A stretch of 64,000 nucleotides of DNA from Bryum argenteum (Eukaryota; Streptophyta; Bryopsida; Bryales; Bryaceae). Every line of letters starts with the position of its first letter. The first letter of the stretch is position 1. Shown here in pieces: positions 1-11,600 of this stretch. The DNA lies in NCBI GenBank assembly GCA_037043015.1, contig CM073323.1, positions 15,269,258 to 15,333,257 on the forward strand, given 5' to 3'. The translations under genes and the position numbers were made by a program. The notes below the pieces were generated by a model that was not told the origin of the DNA, ran no database searches, and saw only the letters and a program-made list of their open reading frames with translations.

Positions 1-736
1 TTGGGCGTTGCGATAAAACGTACCGTTGCTCACGCCCAAGATCTTCATCCATGCAATCGGACATACATCAATACCCTCTAAAGTGACTACATTTCGCCTT
101 TCAGCATTTCTGTGAAACTGCCTATGCACATCGAGTTTGACGTGATTCTTGAACTGCAGAGTTGTCTTGTCGTACATGCGACACCTGAGAACCTTAATCT
201 TCTCCCTTGGGTATAGTTGAACACAGTTGTGCTTACAGCAGGTATTACATGCGACCGCATTGATTGACTCCGCTGTCATCAGAAACTGTGCTTTGCGCGA
301 AACTGGAGTAGACTCATTCCTTGAAGAGTTATCATACGATCGAGTTCGAGATGACCCCTGCCGCCGAGTACGTTCCCGGACCCATCTGTTGTAAACATCT
401 TGCTGACTATGGTCAAAAAGAGAAACACCGTCTAGGAGGACTTGTTGGATGGGCTAGGACTTGAAGGAGTATATCCAGTCGTCTGGATCCTCGACCTCAA
501 CAAACAAAGTTGAAACTTGCACCACAAATCGGGAATCACCGAGTAGGCCGTTACAATCGGGTACAGCGCCAGATCGTAGGTTTCGAAGTAAACCCTCAGC
601 GATTCTGAGACCATCGGAATCAAGCATTGCAACAGTCCTCCCTGTCCAGAGCCGTGGAGGAACAACTTGAGCAGCAAGTAAACCAGGATTCATAGGTGCA
701 TCGCCAAAAGTGTCATCGTCTGAAGAGAAATCCATC
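1..736 (-). CDS. Cys-rich, transposon-derived-type protein, 5' part of gene
   Basis: The leftward frame starts at an ATG at 735-733, one base after a splice-acceptor-like ATTGCAG with a pyrimidine tract upstream, so a leader intron probably lies to its right. The protein begins MDFSSDDDTFGDAP and stays open to the window edge, about 245 codons, except for one in-frame TAG at 456-454. The same frame and style continue on both sides of it, so it is either a nonsense change or an unrecognised intron end. Towards the edge it carries a cysteine cluster (CNTCCKHNCVQ, about 62-75 codons after the TAG), then RCRMYDKTT, KLDVHRQFHR, and VTLEGIDVCPIAW followed by LGVSNGTFYR. That order (Cys cluster, basic stretch, VC-x-x-AW, G-V-S-x-x-T-F-Y-R) recalls the N-terminal part of eukaryotic transposon-derived proteins whose catalytic part would lie outside this window. 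Function is unknown. The palindrome array sits in its probable leader intron. Confidence 0.5.
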
Positions 737-818
737 CTGCAATATGGCCTCACAAGGTTAGAAACTGACGGAAAAAAAACATGGTCACAACTCCAAGACT
801 ATGAGAGACGAACGAGTG

Positions 819-1601
819 CAGTTTAGCTCGACTCGAGCTAAATTTACTAAGAGGATACGAGTCGAGCTAAACTGCATTATGTATTCGATCAATCAGATTA
901 ACTCGATGAGATTTAAACTGATTATCCTAAACCCCTAGCGAGAAAGACCGACTCGAGCGAGAAGAAGAGATCTTGTCCCGCTATTGATTAGCTCAACACA
1001 AAGTAAACATTTTTACGAGATTTATGCTTACAGTTTAGCTCAACTCGAGCTAAACAGTCCGACAAGATGCATACAGCAGTTTAGCTCGACTCGAGCTAAA
1101 CTGCAGATACGAATGAATATTATAGTTCAGCTTTAGTCGAGCTGAACTGCAAGAACAAGAATGCAATACAGTTTAGCTCGACTCGAGCTAAATTGTAAGC
1201 GCGCACGTTCCTGCACTTTAGCTCGACTCAAGCTAAACTGTATTCGACCAATTTCCTGCAGTTTAGCTCGACTCGAGCTAAACTGCAAATATATTCATTC
1301 ATGCAGTTTAGCTCGAGTCGAGCTAAACTGTAATCGTGCACGTTCTTGCAGTTTAGCTCGACTCGAGCTAAACTGCATGAGTGAATATATTTGCAGTTTA
1401 GCTCGACTCGAGCTAAACTGCAGGAAATTGGTCGAATACAGTTTAGCTCGAGTCGAGTTAAACTGCATGAACATGTATGCAAGACAGTTTAGCTCGACTA
1501 GAGCTAAACTGCAGAAATTGGCACGCATACGGTTAAGCACGAGTCGAGCTATGCTGCTGATGTATACATCTATACAGTTTAGCTCGATTCGAGCTAAACT
1601 G
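819..1601. repeat. Array of 27-nt palindromes at 45-bp period
   Basis: The repeat is CAGTTTAGCTCGA, one central C or G, then the mirrored arm. Near-complete copies start at 1031, 1077, 1123 (variant), 1169, 1214, 1259, 1304, 1349, 1394, 1439, 1485, 1530 (degenerate) and 1575; looser ones are at 819 and 860. From 1169 to 1439 the period is exactly 45 bp. Spacers are 18-19 nt. The spacer at 1241-1258 (TATTCGACCAATTTCCTG) is the exact reverse complement of that at 1421-1438, and 1286-1303 mirrors 1376-1393 with one mismatch. Block 1214-1330 therefore pairs with 1349-1465 as a ~117-bp stem around an 18-nt loop. Since 45 divides by 3, both strands have open frames (CSLARLELNC-like repeats), a by-product of the symmetry. 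Confidence 0.93.
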
Positions 1602-2300
1602 CAGGGCAAAGTACCATAGATGTCCCGAAAATTCCGGCGGATTTCACGGGATGTTTATGCAATTCAAAATTCCGTTACAACCAGCGCTCTCCCATTCTAT
1701 CGTCACACGCAGGAATCAAAATATACTCTTGTACCAACGTAATCGTCAAATCAAAGTAATATGTCAACAACAACGACTCCGAATGCACAATGCTGAAGTA
1801 CAAGTCATTAGAATACAATCATTAAATTGGAATTGTCAAGTACTACTACTAAAGATCAGGAGAAAACTATGAAGAATAATGAATCTAACAATGCGAGAAG
1901 CTGTGCAAAGCAAAATTAACGACAAACAATCATGCATAAATGCAATCGAGGAACACGTACGCGAAGGTAGAGGGCGAGTTGAAGGAAGCACAGAGAACTC
2001 AAATACGTCGAGGGAGTTCAGAAAACTGAGAGATTGAGAAAAGAATCATTCCGTCCCGGATTTCGAAGGTCATTGCGTAGCGCAATGCCGTTTTCGCGGT
2101 AACCCAGAAATAGGAAATGGGAGGGAATTGACTTTTTAAAAATTGAAAATTGGCGGGAACTGAAGTCTTGACAGATGAAGTGTCAACAGTGAATAATGGG
2201 CGGGAAGAAACGGGCCGCCATTTGAAAATTGGCGGGATTGGGGTTATAGGGTTTAGGGTTTCTATTATAGGTGTGTGATAATTGTTATTGGCAAAGAAAT
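1602..2300 (-). promoter_or_regulatory. Probable promoter and leader of the leftward gene
   Basis: On the minus strand, 2045-1900 is CT-rich like a plant 5' leader. Upstream are three GGCGGGA boxes: TTGGCGGGAAC at 2150-2160, ATGGGCGGGAAG at 2196-2207 and TTGGCGGGA at 2229-2237. They resemble plant E2F sites, which would suggest S-phase-linked expression; that is inference. No convincing coding frame is present. Confidence 0.35.
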
Positions 2301-5300
2301 GTTAATCTTTATACAACGTATTGTGAGGAATACTATGTTAGCAAACACTCAATGACACAATAAAATTTTAGTATAATTACTTATAAGCAATACAATGGAT
2401 ACAACTTTCAATTTCATATTATGTGAATCGAGTATTCTTAACCTTAAAGCTTTATTTCTAAATAAAGTTCCTATACAATGAATTCGATGCAATATTTACC
2501 TTAAGGTGAAGTATGACATATTTAACTAAATAAGTAAATATGGACAGTCCACGATCTACAATTAAGAACAATACGCAAAATGATTTCTATATTTTGGATT
2601 CATGAAGATGCTCTTCAAATATGTAGATTCTAAGGTAATGGATGGAGGGATCTCGCTATGTTTTAAAGTCCATAATAAGCCCAAAGTCCATATTTAATGG
2701 AATGATGTATAATTCTTAGTAAGTATTAAGCTAATGTATATCTTATCTATAAGTTTAATACAACTAACGTTTTTGTGTATATGCTCTTGCTAACAATTCT
2801 TAATTGAATGTTTATTATTAAACACTTTTGATTAATTCTATCATATGCAATATCTCGTTAAAAATGCACGAGTAAACATAACTTTTATTAAATATTGTTT
2901 ACTTCTTCGTATAAACATAATATATTTGATAATTATATATAATTTAATATAGTAAATGATATTTATTACATACTATATTATATAGTATTTATCTATAAAT
3001 GAAAAATATAATATTCGAATTGTAAATTCATACAATGTAAAATAATATAATCTTAGTATATTATGTTAAGTATGAAATTGATTCAACTATAAACTGTACC
3101 GATGAAATCAAATATTTTAACTTCACATTTTAAATCAAATCTTCAAGGTTATCAACGATAAAAAATTTATACTATTTCAAAAATAAGTTCGTAAATCTTG
3201 TTGAATACACTTTGGTATATTTAATGAAAGAAGTTTTAATATACATAAAATTTTATATTTAAACTTAAATTCCTTGTATAGATGCTCAATGGTATATATG
3301 TCATTTAATTCTTTTTAACATAAATCTTACCAAAATAAGATTACTTTTGAATGATTTAATTTCATTTGTAGATGTTTAGCCTTACAATTGGATTATGTAT
3401 TGAAATGTTCAAAATCATTTGCAAATATGGACATCTTTTCGATAGAAAAATGCATTTATCAAATACATTCAATACATTCATTAAGTTTTAAATTTGAAAT
3501 TCAATTTTGTAAATTTGAGTAACTATCAAATTATAAATTACGTATCTTCTCTGTCAAATTTTAATTGGATCCTTGCTGATCGTCCAAGAAATGAAGATTT
3601 CAACATATAGCTAGATTAGATTTTGGGATGTTTCCATCCAAGCGCTCCTTACTTAAAGACATTCGCACGAGATAAACTAACCATCATGCAGTGCTCCGCC
3701 TCTGTTTCGAAAGTTAGACATCCTTAAACGAAAGAGTGGTATTTTAAGATTGGTGTTGACGTTGTATGTCACTACCGTTGACCTATCCTACACATTCAAT
3801 CAAGGTTGTCACTAGAAAGCTATAATAAAGGTGCACGGCGTCTTATCGTCTAGCAGTTGGTACTCCGCATCTTCATGGAGAGTTGAATTTCACTGAGTCC
3901 ATGTTGGAGACAGCAGTGCAGCCATTTTATTTTTATAATTAGTATTACTTATATTACGACGTTATATTAGATTTAAACTTTCATTCTTGAAAATTAAATA
4001 ATTAAATAAACATCTGAGTATTTAAAAATGTCTATGTGTGAGAAATTGAAAGTATTCTATGCTAATGTCTTAAATTATGTGACCTTGTGAAATCATAAGA
4101 ATAAGATTTATAGAAACCAATTACATAAATGAATTTTTTTAGTAGTGGGTCTTCTTAAGCTTAAACGTAAGCTTAGAACACGTAATTCGTTATAATGGGA
4201 ATATTCATATTATCAAATTGATGAAAAGTGAGCAGGAGTTGAGCCAAATGTATTTTGTGGGTACATTTAGCTGGACCCAAACTAAAGTCACACTAATTTT
4301 CTCAAAATCAATGAATAATATAATTATTATGAATTATGTGTTTTAATCGGATTGAGTATATTTCATCATATATTGTTTTCGTTGCAATAATGATTGTGAG
4401 TCATAAACATATGAAACTCTGTACGATTTATTATGATGTATTCCACGCAATATAATATAATTTATATTTATTTTATGTATTGTACTTAATCTTCGATATT
4501 TTATTTTTTAAAACATGTTCGTACTTAAAATTAAGGATTGTAAAAATTATTTACGTATATTGAATTTATACTTTTGAAATTATTTGTTGAAACTATACTT
4601 TTAAAAGAATAAGCTTTTCTATAAGACTATTTTACAGTACTCAGTTTACAATAAAACATTATGCATTAATAACCCCACACTGCAATGTACATTTATATTT
4701 ATCTATACTGTCTTAAAATATAATATATAAAAAAGCAGCATTAAGTAAAATTTATTTATAATTTTACAAGCATGATATCAATCATCTTTCTTAGCAATTG
4801 TATCACGTCAAGAGTTGTGTAGTTTTTAAATCTTGCATCACTTATAGTCATGCGTGGCCATTGAAAACCTAGGAACAGGAATATCAAATCATTATTGCTA
4901 ATCTACCCATGTACTCAACACTCTATTGCCAAATTCAACTGTTTTGAATGCCGCTTGTAATGTAGAAAAGACTCAGCCTCATTGTGAGCCTTCCGGCCTT
5001 AGCAATGCCTTCAAAACGTAGTGTATTCTACGTTTTAGCCGCAGAGCTTCATACTGCGACGAATTGGCTTGATGTAGAGTAAGTACTAACTTTTTTTTCG
5101 AATTGTGTAGCTATGGTATCGACTTTCTTGAGTTTCAAATCAGGGCAAGCAACGTCCGACGCAACATCCTTTGAAGTCTTGATTGCGAATACAAAAATCG
5201 GTGGATTGATTATTAAATTCGAAACGAATGAATTCGAATTTGCACTTCTTCGAACATTCAATTTCTTTACATAATTAATTATATTTATGAATATCTTATT

Positions 5301-6266
5301 CTCAAATTTTGAAATCTAAAATAATATTCAAAGTATTAATGCAGATATTAATTTTTTTGTCACATACTCTATTTATAGAAGTATCGAATATTAATAATAT
5401 TATATTTCATAATAGTCTATATATAAATTAATGTATTTTACCTTAACAGTATTCAATATCAGCTTATTTTCAATGAACAAGTGTAGAACATATGTATTAA
5501 TAATTTATTCGTAATCTTCTTTCAAGTAATCTATTATATAAAAGTGTATTTAATAATGTCATAAACCTACATATAGTATTTTCAAAGCAGCATATTTATT
5601 AGAATCCCTATTTATTAGTTTTTTGATGTCAATAAATATATTAATTGAATGTTCCAAATAATGTATTTATTAACGTACTATTTTCAAACACTATATTCAT
5701 AAAATCATATATTGCATCAAGTATCGGTTCAATATATAGTTATATTAATATATTTAGTAAAAGTATTAGTCAATAATCCCTTATTTCAATTTAGATTCAT
5801 TAATATGTTTATTAACAGTTATCTTTCAAAATACTATATTTATAGGATACAATATCTTATGCTAATCAATTTATAATAATAATGAATATTTATTTATCTA
5901 TTACATTAACATATTTATGAAAAGTCTATGGAATATCCATTGGTTCACAAATGAAATGTCTATTAAATAATCTCTTCATTAATACTTCTATAATCCAAAA
6001 AAAAAATTATGAAAGATATTGTTTATTAACGACTAATACCAAAATAACTTATGTATTAAAAACTTATATTCTTTATTTATTTTATTTTTTTCAAATTATT
6101 ATTATTTATTTATTTTTTTGACATATAGAATAGGTATTGATACATGATGAACATTTAGATTTCTTATTATTTGTCAAAATCATGTGTATAAACTTAGCGA
6201 ATGGACTTGGAAATACCCATCATCAGGAAATAGTACATACTTTAGAAGAAGGAGAAATTAATATGT
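2301..6266. other. AT-rich intergenic DNA, no gene seen
   Basis: Very AT-rich sequence without a convincing coding frame. A small perfect hairpin (AAAACGTAG, 6-nt loop, CTACGTTTT) lies at 5013-5036. A weak tRNA-Glu-like string near 3835-3910 was considered and rejected. Nothing else could be recognised. Confidence 0.6.
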
Positions 6267-6455
6267 ATGAGACAATTCATGGTAAAAATACAGTATACTC
6301 GTTTTACTCTGATGATCAAAAAATTAGACATCCATTACAAAGTGAAGAGCCTCATTGAGTGCAAGGTCACTGACCTTGACCACGTAAAAGAGAAGAAAGT
6401 CATAGCAAAGTGCAGAACCTTCAAGGAGAATTATTTTAACTCCAAAATGGGATCT
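6267..6455 (+). pseudogene. Fragment related to the ParB-like gene
   Basis: The frame at 6267-6473 contains IQYTRFTL, then CKVTDLDHVKEKKVIAKC and RTFKEN. These match IPYTAFLTL, SKITDIDHESEKEVIATC and TTFKEN in the second exon of the ParB-like gene (about 9440-9590), in the same order and spacing. The nucleotide match is clearest at 6362-6434. The rest of the gene is absent and the surroundings are AT-rich, so this is a truncated, probably non-functional paralogue piece. The adjoining frame 6137-6358 was not recognised. Confidence 0.6.
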
Positions 6456-6864
6456 CCTGCATGCATACAGTAGGGGATAAAACCTAAAAATGACACACTT
6501 TTTGTTTCCAAATCATAGGGAACAATGTACTCTCTAAATTTTGTGTTTAAAACTAAGAATTTAGATTACTAAATTTAGTCACAATTTAGTGCAAAACTTC
6601 AATTAATAACCTAAACATTTACTTAGTCAAAATTTGGACAAAACTTGAACACAAACATAGACTAATATTAGTCAAAGCTAAGCCAAGAATTAGTGAAAGA
6701 ATTACTCAAAACATAAGTTAAACGGAAACATTATTATATCAAATAAACAATAGTGTAAAATTAAATTAATTTAAAAAAAGGAAAAGAAAAAAATAAAATA
6801 TTTAAAAAAAAATTTAAAAAACATTAAAAAAACATTTAAAAAAATTTAAAAAAAGAAAAGCGGC

Positions 6865-8686
6865 TGATGATGGGACCCCGACGTCCCACCACCGCCGACA
6901 TTTCAGCGGGGCCCATCCATCCACTCATTGCCTACGAATCATCCCCCACTACCCCCCCCCCACTCCGCGCATTTGCTCCCACTTACGTACTCGCTCTGCG
7001 TTTTCCACCTTTCCGCTGTGTTTGTCGTTTTCTCTTGCGCTGTGTTAGTTTTTGCTCGTGCGCCCTCGTTTTGCGCGTATTTTCTCTGGTTTTTGGGTTC
7101 TGTGCGTTTTGTCGTTTAGCGCTACAGATTGTTTTGCTTTTGGCGCCAAGTTTTTTTGAGTTTCTGCGGAGAGCGGATAGCAGCAAGGAGGAGGGTTTTT
7201 TTTCATCGAGCGGCATTGTTTCTGCGGAGGAGGTGCTACGGAGGAGGAGACTGCGCGTTTCGTGGAGGAGACTGCGCATTTGCGGAGGAGGAGACTGCGC
7301 ATTTGCAGAGGAGGAGACTGCGCATTTGCGGAGGAGGAGACTGCGCGTTTCGTGGAGGAGACTGCGCATTTGCGGAGGAGGAGACTGGAGCTTCGTTTCG
7401 TTTCGGCGGAGGTGGAGGTCCTGCTGCAGGGTGATCGAAGCGAGTGAGGTATTGCTTCCAATTTTATTTTTCTTTAGAAGAACTCGATGTTGTTGTTTAG
7501 TTGTGCGCCCCATCTCTCTGCTTTGGCTGGGAAGAACGGTCGTCATCCCCTCCATCCTTATCAACCCTAACTGCTTGAGACGTCTGAAATGGTTTCGCAG
7601 CATGTGTGTTTAAAAGTAGTGCATCATTCTGTGTTTTTGTGAATCGGTGTGTCTGAGCACACACTCCCTTGGTTGCGTCCTTGATTGGGGGAACTTTCTG
7701 TTCTTTCAGTACTGTAAAATTTGTAAAACCCTAATTGCGTCTTCTCTTTTTTGAATTTCATAGCAATGCCCCTTTTGACCATTTGTAATCAGGTTTGCTT
7801 GGATGAACACGTTCATGGGTACAATAGATCCCTCGTTTCAGTTGGATTGTTTGTTAAAGACCTGTAGCGACCCTATGTGGATTGTTGAATTGAAGTCAAC
7901 TTGGAATTTGCAGTCAATGTGTTTAGCTGTGGCTTGAAAATCAGGATTTAGTGCTTTTCGGGAATCGATGTGCACCGACAGTGTGGAACTTGTATTGGAA
8001 ATGCTTGTAGTTATTTTTTGTGCATTCATTCGTCGACACTGGAAATTCTCATAGCTAATTTCAACCCTGAAATCTAGCAAGTTTATAGTACATGAAATCT
8101 ATCTAGGTCCTTTATTCGCTTATTCACATTCTGTATATGAAGTAAAGCTTGACCTCTAATGCGAATGGCGAATCTGAGGTGCAGATACACTTGTGGGAGA
8201 TAGATTTGCTGAAGATCGGGTTCAAGATTCAACTTCTTCGAAATTGGAGATAGTCGTATTTGAAGAAGAATATCGAGGTAAGCTGACACAAAGTTGGTCT
8301 TGTTATGCTTTTGTGTATTCAGCCAGGACTTGTTATGCTTTTGTGTATTTTGTATTCTCGCTTGCACTGTTGCATTGTTCATAGCACTTCCATTCAAAAC
8401 TAAATGCTGATGCTATGGCTTGTAACTTATAAATGTTTTAGTTTCACGTCAGGTGCAGGATGTAATGCTGGATTGCTTAGTATTGTTAAAAGAAAGCTTG
8501 CTTCCACTTCCACCAAAGTATTCAATAGCCTCTGATTCAAACTACATATGTATTTACTAAACTCCGAATCATACACAACAGACGCTCACAAACAGACCTC
8601 CCCAATCCATAACCATCACATTCTTGTGCAGGTAAAGCACAATCGAAGTGCATCACAGAAGTCCTTCGCCGGTATATACAAGAAAA
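6865..8686 (+). promoter_or_regulatory. Promoter and spliced leader region of the ParB-like gene
   Basis: GC jumps at 6860 after long A-rich DNA. A C-rich block (6940-6965) is followed by a CT-rich stretch typical of plant leaders (6965-7130). A plausible leader intron runs from donor GAG|GTAAGC at 8277/8278 to acceptor TTGTGCAG at 8631, giving the short exon 8632-8697 that holds the start codon. The region has open frames on both strands through the minisatellite, but none looks like protein. The transcription start is not determined. Confidence 0.4.
7227..7390. repeat. GGAGGAGACTGCGC minisatellite
   Basis: About seven tandem units of roughly 20-23 bp built on GGAGGAGACTGCGCATTTG, with some carrying GCGTTTCGT instead. 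It lies in the leader region of the ParB-like gene and explains the long but low-complexity open frames there. Confidence 0.85.
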
Positions 8687-11600
8687 ATGGCCGACAGGTG
8701 ATCATCATCAACAGCAATTGTATTTAAGTCCTCAATTAAAAATGTAGTTCAACTCTAGAATACATAGAATCTGCTACAGTTTAGCTCGACTCGAGCTAAA
8801 CTGCAGTTGTCAGTGGTATCTACAGTTTAGCTCGACTCGAGCTAAACTGTAGAGGCTACGGTAGTTAAAAAATGAAGGATTGAGTCAACCTAAACCGTTG
8901 CCCCCCTATACAATTATAATGACAGCAAATAAAGGATTACGGGAAACCATAAAAAATGTTAAAATGTAACTAAAATACAAGTCCAAAAGCTAAAGCAACC
9001 TATAAAGCAACTACAGTTAATCAAAAGCAACTACAGTTAATCAAAAGCAACTACAGTTTAGCTCGACTCGAGCTAAACTGTCGCCAAAGTACACACCACA
9101 AAGCACCTTAGACGTCTTTAGTACATAAAGAGAAGTCACGAAAATGACTAGAAGCATGTACCATAGGTCGACAAAGATCTAAACAGTTTAGCTCGACTCG
9201 AGCTAAACTGCATGTACTAGGATGTAAGAAATACTCTACATTGGAACTAGAACCTATAGAATGAACTAACTCAAACACTGTATCCACAGTCAAGAGAAGG
9301 CACGAGTTCAAGAGGCGCTCCAGCACTTCTTCAAACTTAGGCCGCTGGACGTTGACGAAGACGATGGAGACGACACGAAGCAGTTGGACTGCTGGGAGTT
9401 CAAAGACCCATCGAAAGTGCTTTCATGGTCTGCCAGGTGGATCCCATACACAGCGTTCCTCACCCTTGTCGTCACATACGAAGGAGACGTCGAAGATCCC
9501 ATGTGCGTTGACATTGACTCGAAGATCACTGACATCGACCACGAATCAGAGAAAGAAGTCATAGCGACGTGTACAACCTTCAAGGAGAATGACAAGGAGT
9601 TTGCCTACAACTACGCCATACTCATTGATATCAAGCAGACTGGTTTCGACTTGGGGCAGTTGGTGGAGAGCTTAGAGGCGTCCAGTTTCGACGACATAAA
9701 AACAACACTGAAACAGGATATGCTTACTAAAGCATGGCAGACCAAACAAGGGGGAGCTCTCAAGGCCAAGCAGCTTGCAATAAAACTGCGATCTGTAGTC
9801 TCGGCTTTGACTCACGCTGACATGGCGGCGAAGACAATACACCTCAAAGGAAAAGCTCCACTAGAGGGCTCTGGGCTGACTGCAACTGGGAGCGGCGTAC
9901 AGAGCATGACTCCATCTCGCCCACAACGTGCGTCAAGACCGGCCCCTACAATTACAACGACTTCTGACTCACCCGTACAGAGGAGAGAAGCTCCTGTGAA
10001 GAAGTCTGCAGAGGCAAAGAAGAAAAAGAGCATGCTCATCCCTGAAGAGGATGCTTTGACGGCTTTGAACGATGCTATACAATGCATCCCAAAGAACGTC
10101 AATACCGTGGAGGAAATTGACTTCGAGAACGTCAACCTCATCTATCAGAAGTTCTTCACGGACTGTCAGGACTGCTTCGTCTTCCCTAAACCTGACACGA
10201 AAATGGAGATAGACACCATGAAGATGATCGAGTCCCCTCCACAATGGACGATTCGGGCATTCGAGAAGAGGGGAAAGACGGACTTGATGAACTTCCTCAT
10301 AAATATGCCCGACAGGTCGCAAAAGCAAACGCTCTGTGTAATGCCTAAATTGGATGTCAAACCAAACGGCATTGAGGATATGCAGGACTGCGAGTTCTGG
10401 ATAATCAACGGCCAGCACAGTGTTGCCGCCTCAAAGCAGATGTTTGAGTCCAAAGTCCCAGAAACCATTCGTAAGGACTTTCGGGTGTGGTCTGCTTTCG
10501 TAGTGTGGACGAAGGATGAAGCCAAGCTGCGCAAAATATCGGCTTTCTACAACAGAGTGAACCATTTCACACCGTTTAAGCCGACATGGGCATCGAATAT
10601 CCTTGCCGCCCGCACCGTCTGGGAAAACTACGGGCGCCCAGCCAACAGACATGCAGCAGCTGGGGTAGCAGACAAACGAGTTCAGGCGAAGCGAGTGCTG
10701 TCACAATTCGCAAATTTCGACGTAAGTATTACCTCATGCCGCATGTCATTTCTACCTTCTTCACATGCAATTAACTTACTGTACATGCAGTTTAGCTCGA
10801 GTCGAGCTAAACTGTAAATGCAGTTTAGCTCGACTCGAGCTAAACTGCCACTGCAGTTTCAAGAAGCCTGAAATACCTGCATCTGTATTGCAGACGCGCA
10901 CATGAAATCTGAATTCTTACATACCTCTGTGGCATTGCAGAAATTCGTTGACTCTATTCGGCATAGGTTCGCCATGATCGATGTTGCCAAGGCCCAAGTA
11001 GAGATGAAGAACAAGGTCTTGTCTCTAACAAATGAGCTAAAGATCATCACCTTCCCCGATGATCTATGGAACCTATGGGCAGAGTTGATCGGAAGTGTCG
11101 CGCAGGGAACCCTTATCGACCCCTACTCCTTGAGGCAGCTCTGTGACAAGCCAGGGTTTAAACCAGATAACGACCAAACCCTCTCAAGGGAATTTTTCAA
11201 AAACCTCGGTAACCTTTCAGAGTCGGACCACAGGAAACTGTGTACCCATATGCTCAATCAGTCAGGTCCTTCGCGGAAGCTGGAATACCCGAAGGTGACT
11301 TTAAAACAACCAGCAACCCTTCTTGAAGATTGCTACTCCGTCAAGGAGTATGTTGAGAGGTTGAAGCGAAAGGCGACCGCCCAGCTTCAGATCCACAAGA
11401 TCAGACCTCAACTCGGAATCTTCAAGAACAACGAGTTCGACGTGGAAGCGTGGAAGAAGTTTAAGACGGACTACCACGTCACGAAGGCTTCCAAGCGCGC
11501 ACACGGAATGGGAATCACGACAAATATTATGCGGACCAGAGGCAGACCCAACACAGGAATACCAGCTGCGAGGATCTCTCTCCGTACGCAAAAAGATTCT

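Noticed and set aside
1031-1601. CRISPR array
   Set aside because: The layout is repeat-spacer, but spacers are mirrored copies of one another, repeats are full palindromes, the host is a plant, and no cas gene is present.
1161-1619. 152-residue protein with CSLARLELNC repeats
   Set aside because: The frame is open on both strands only because a stop-free palindrome repeats every 45 bp. It lies in a probable intron and has no start context or family.
3832-3912. tRNA-Glu gene
   Set aside because: A TCGTCTAGCAGTTGG word and a CTTC loop are suggestive, but the stems do not close and the B box is poor.
6867-7613. 248-codon open frame and its mirror on the other strand
   Set aside because: Low-complexity sequence driven by the GGAGGAGACTGCGC minisatellite and C-rich leader; it looks like leader DNA, not protein.
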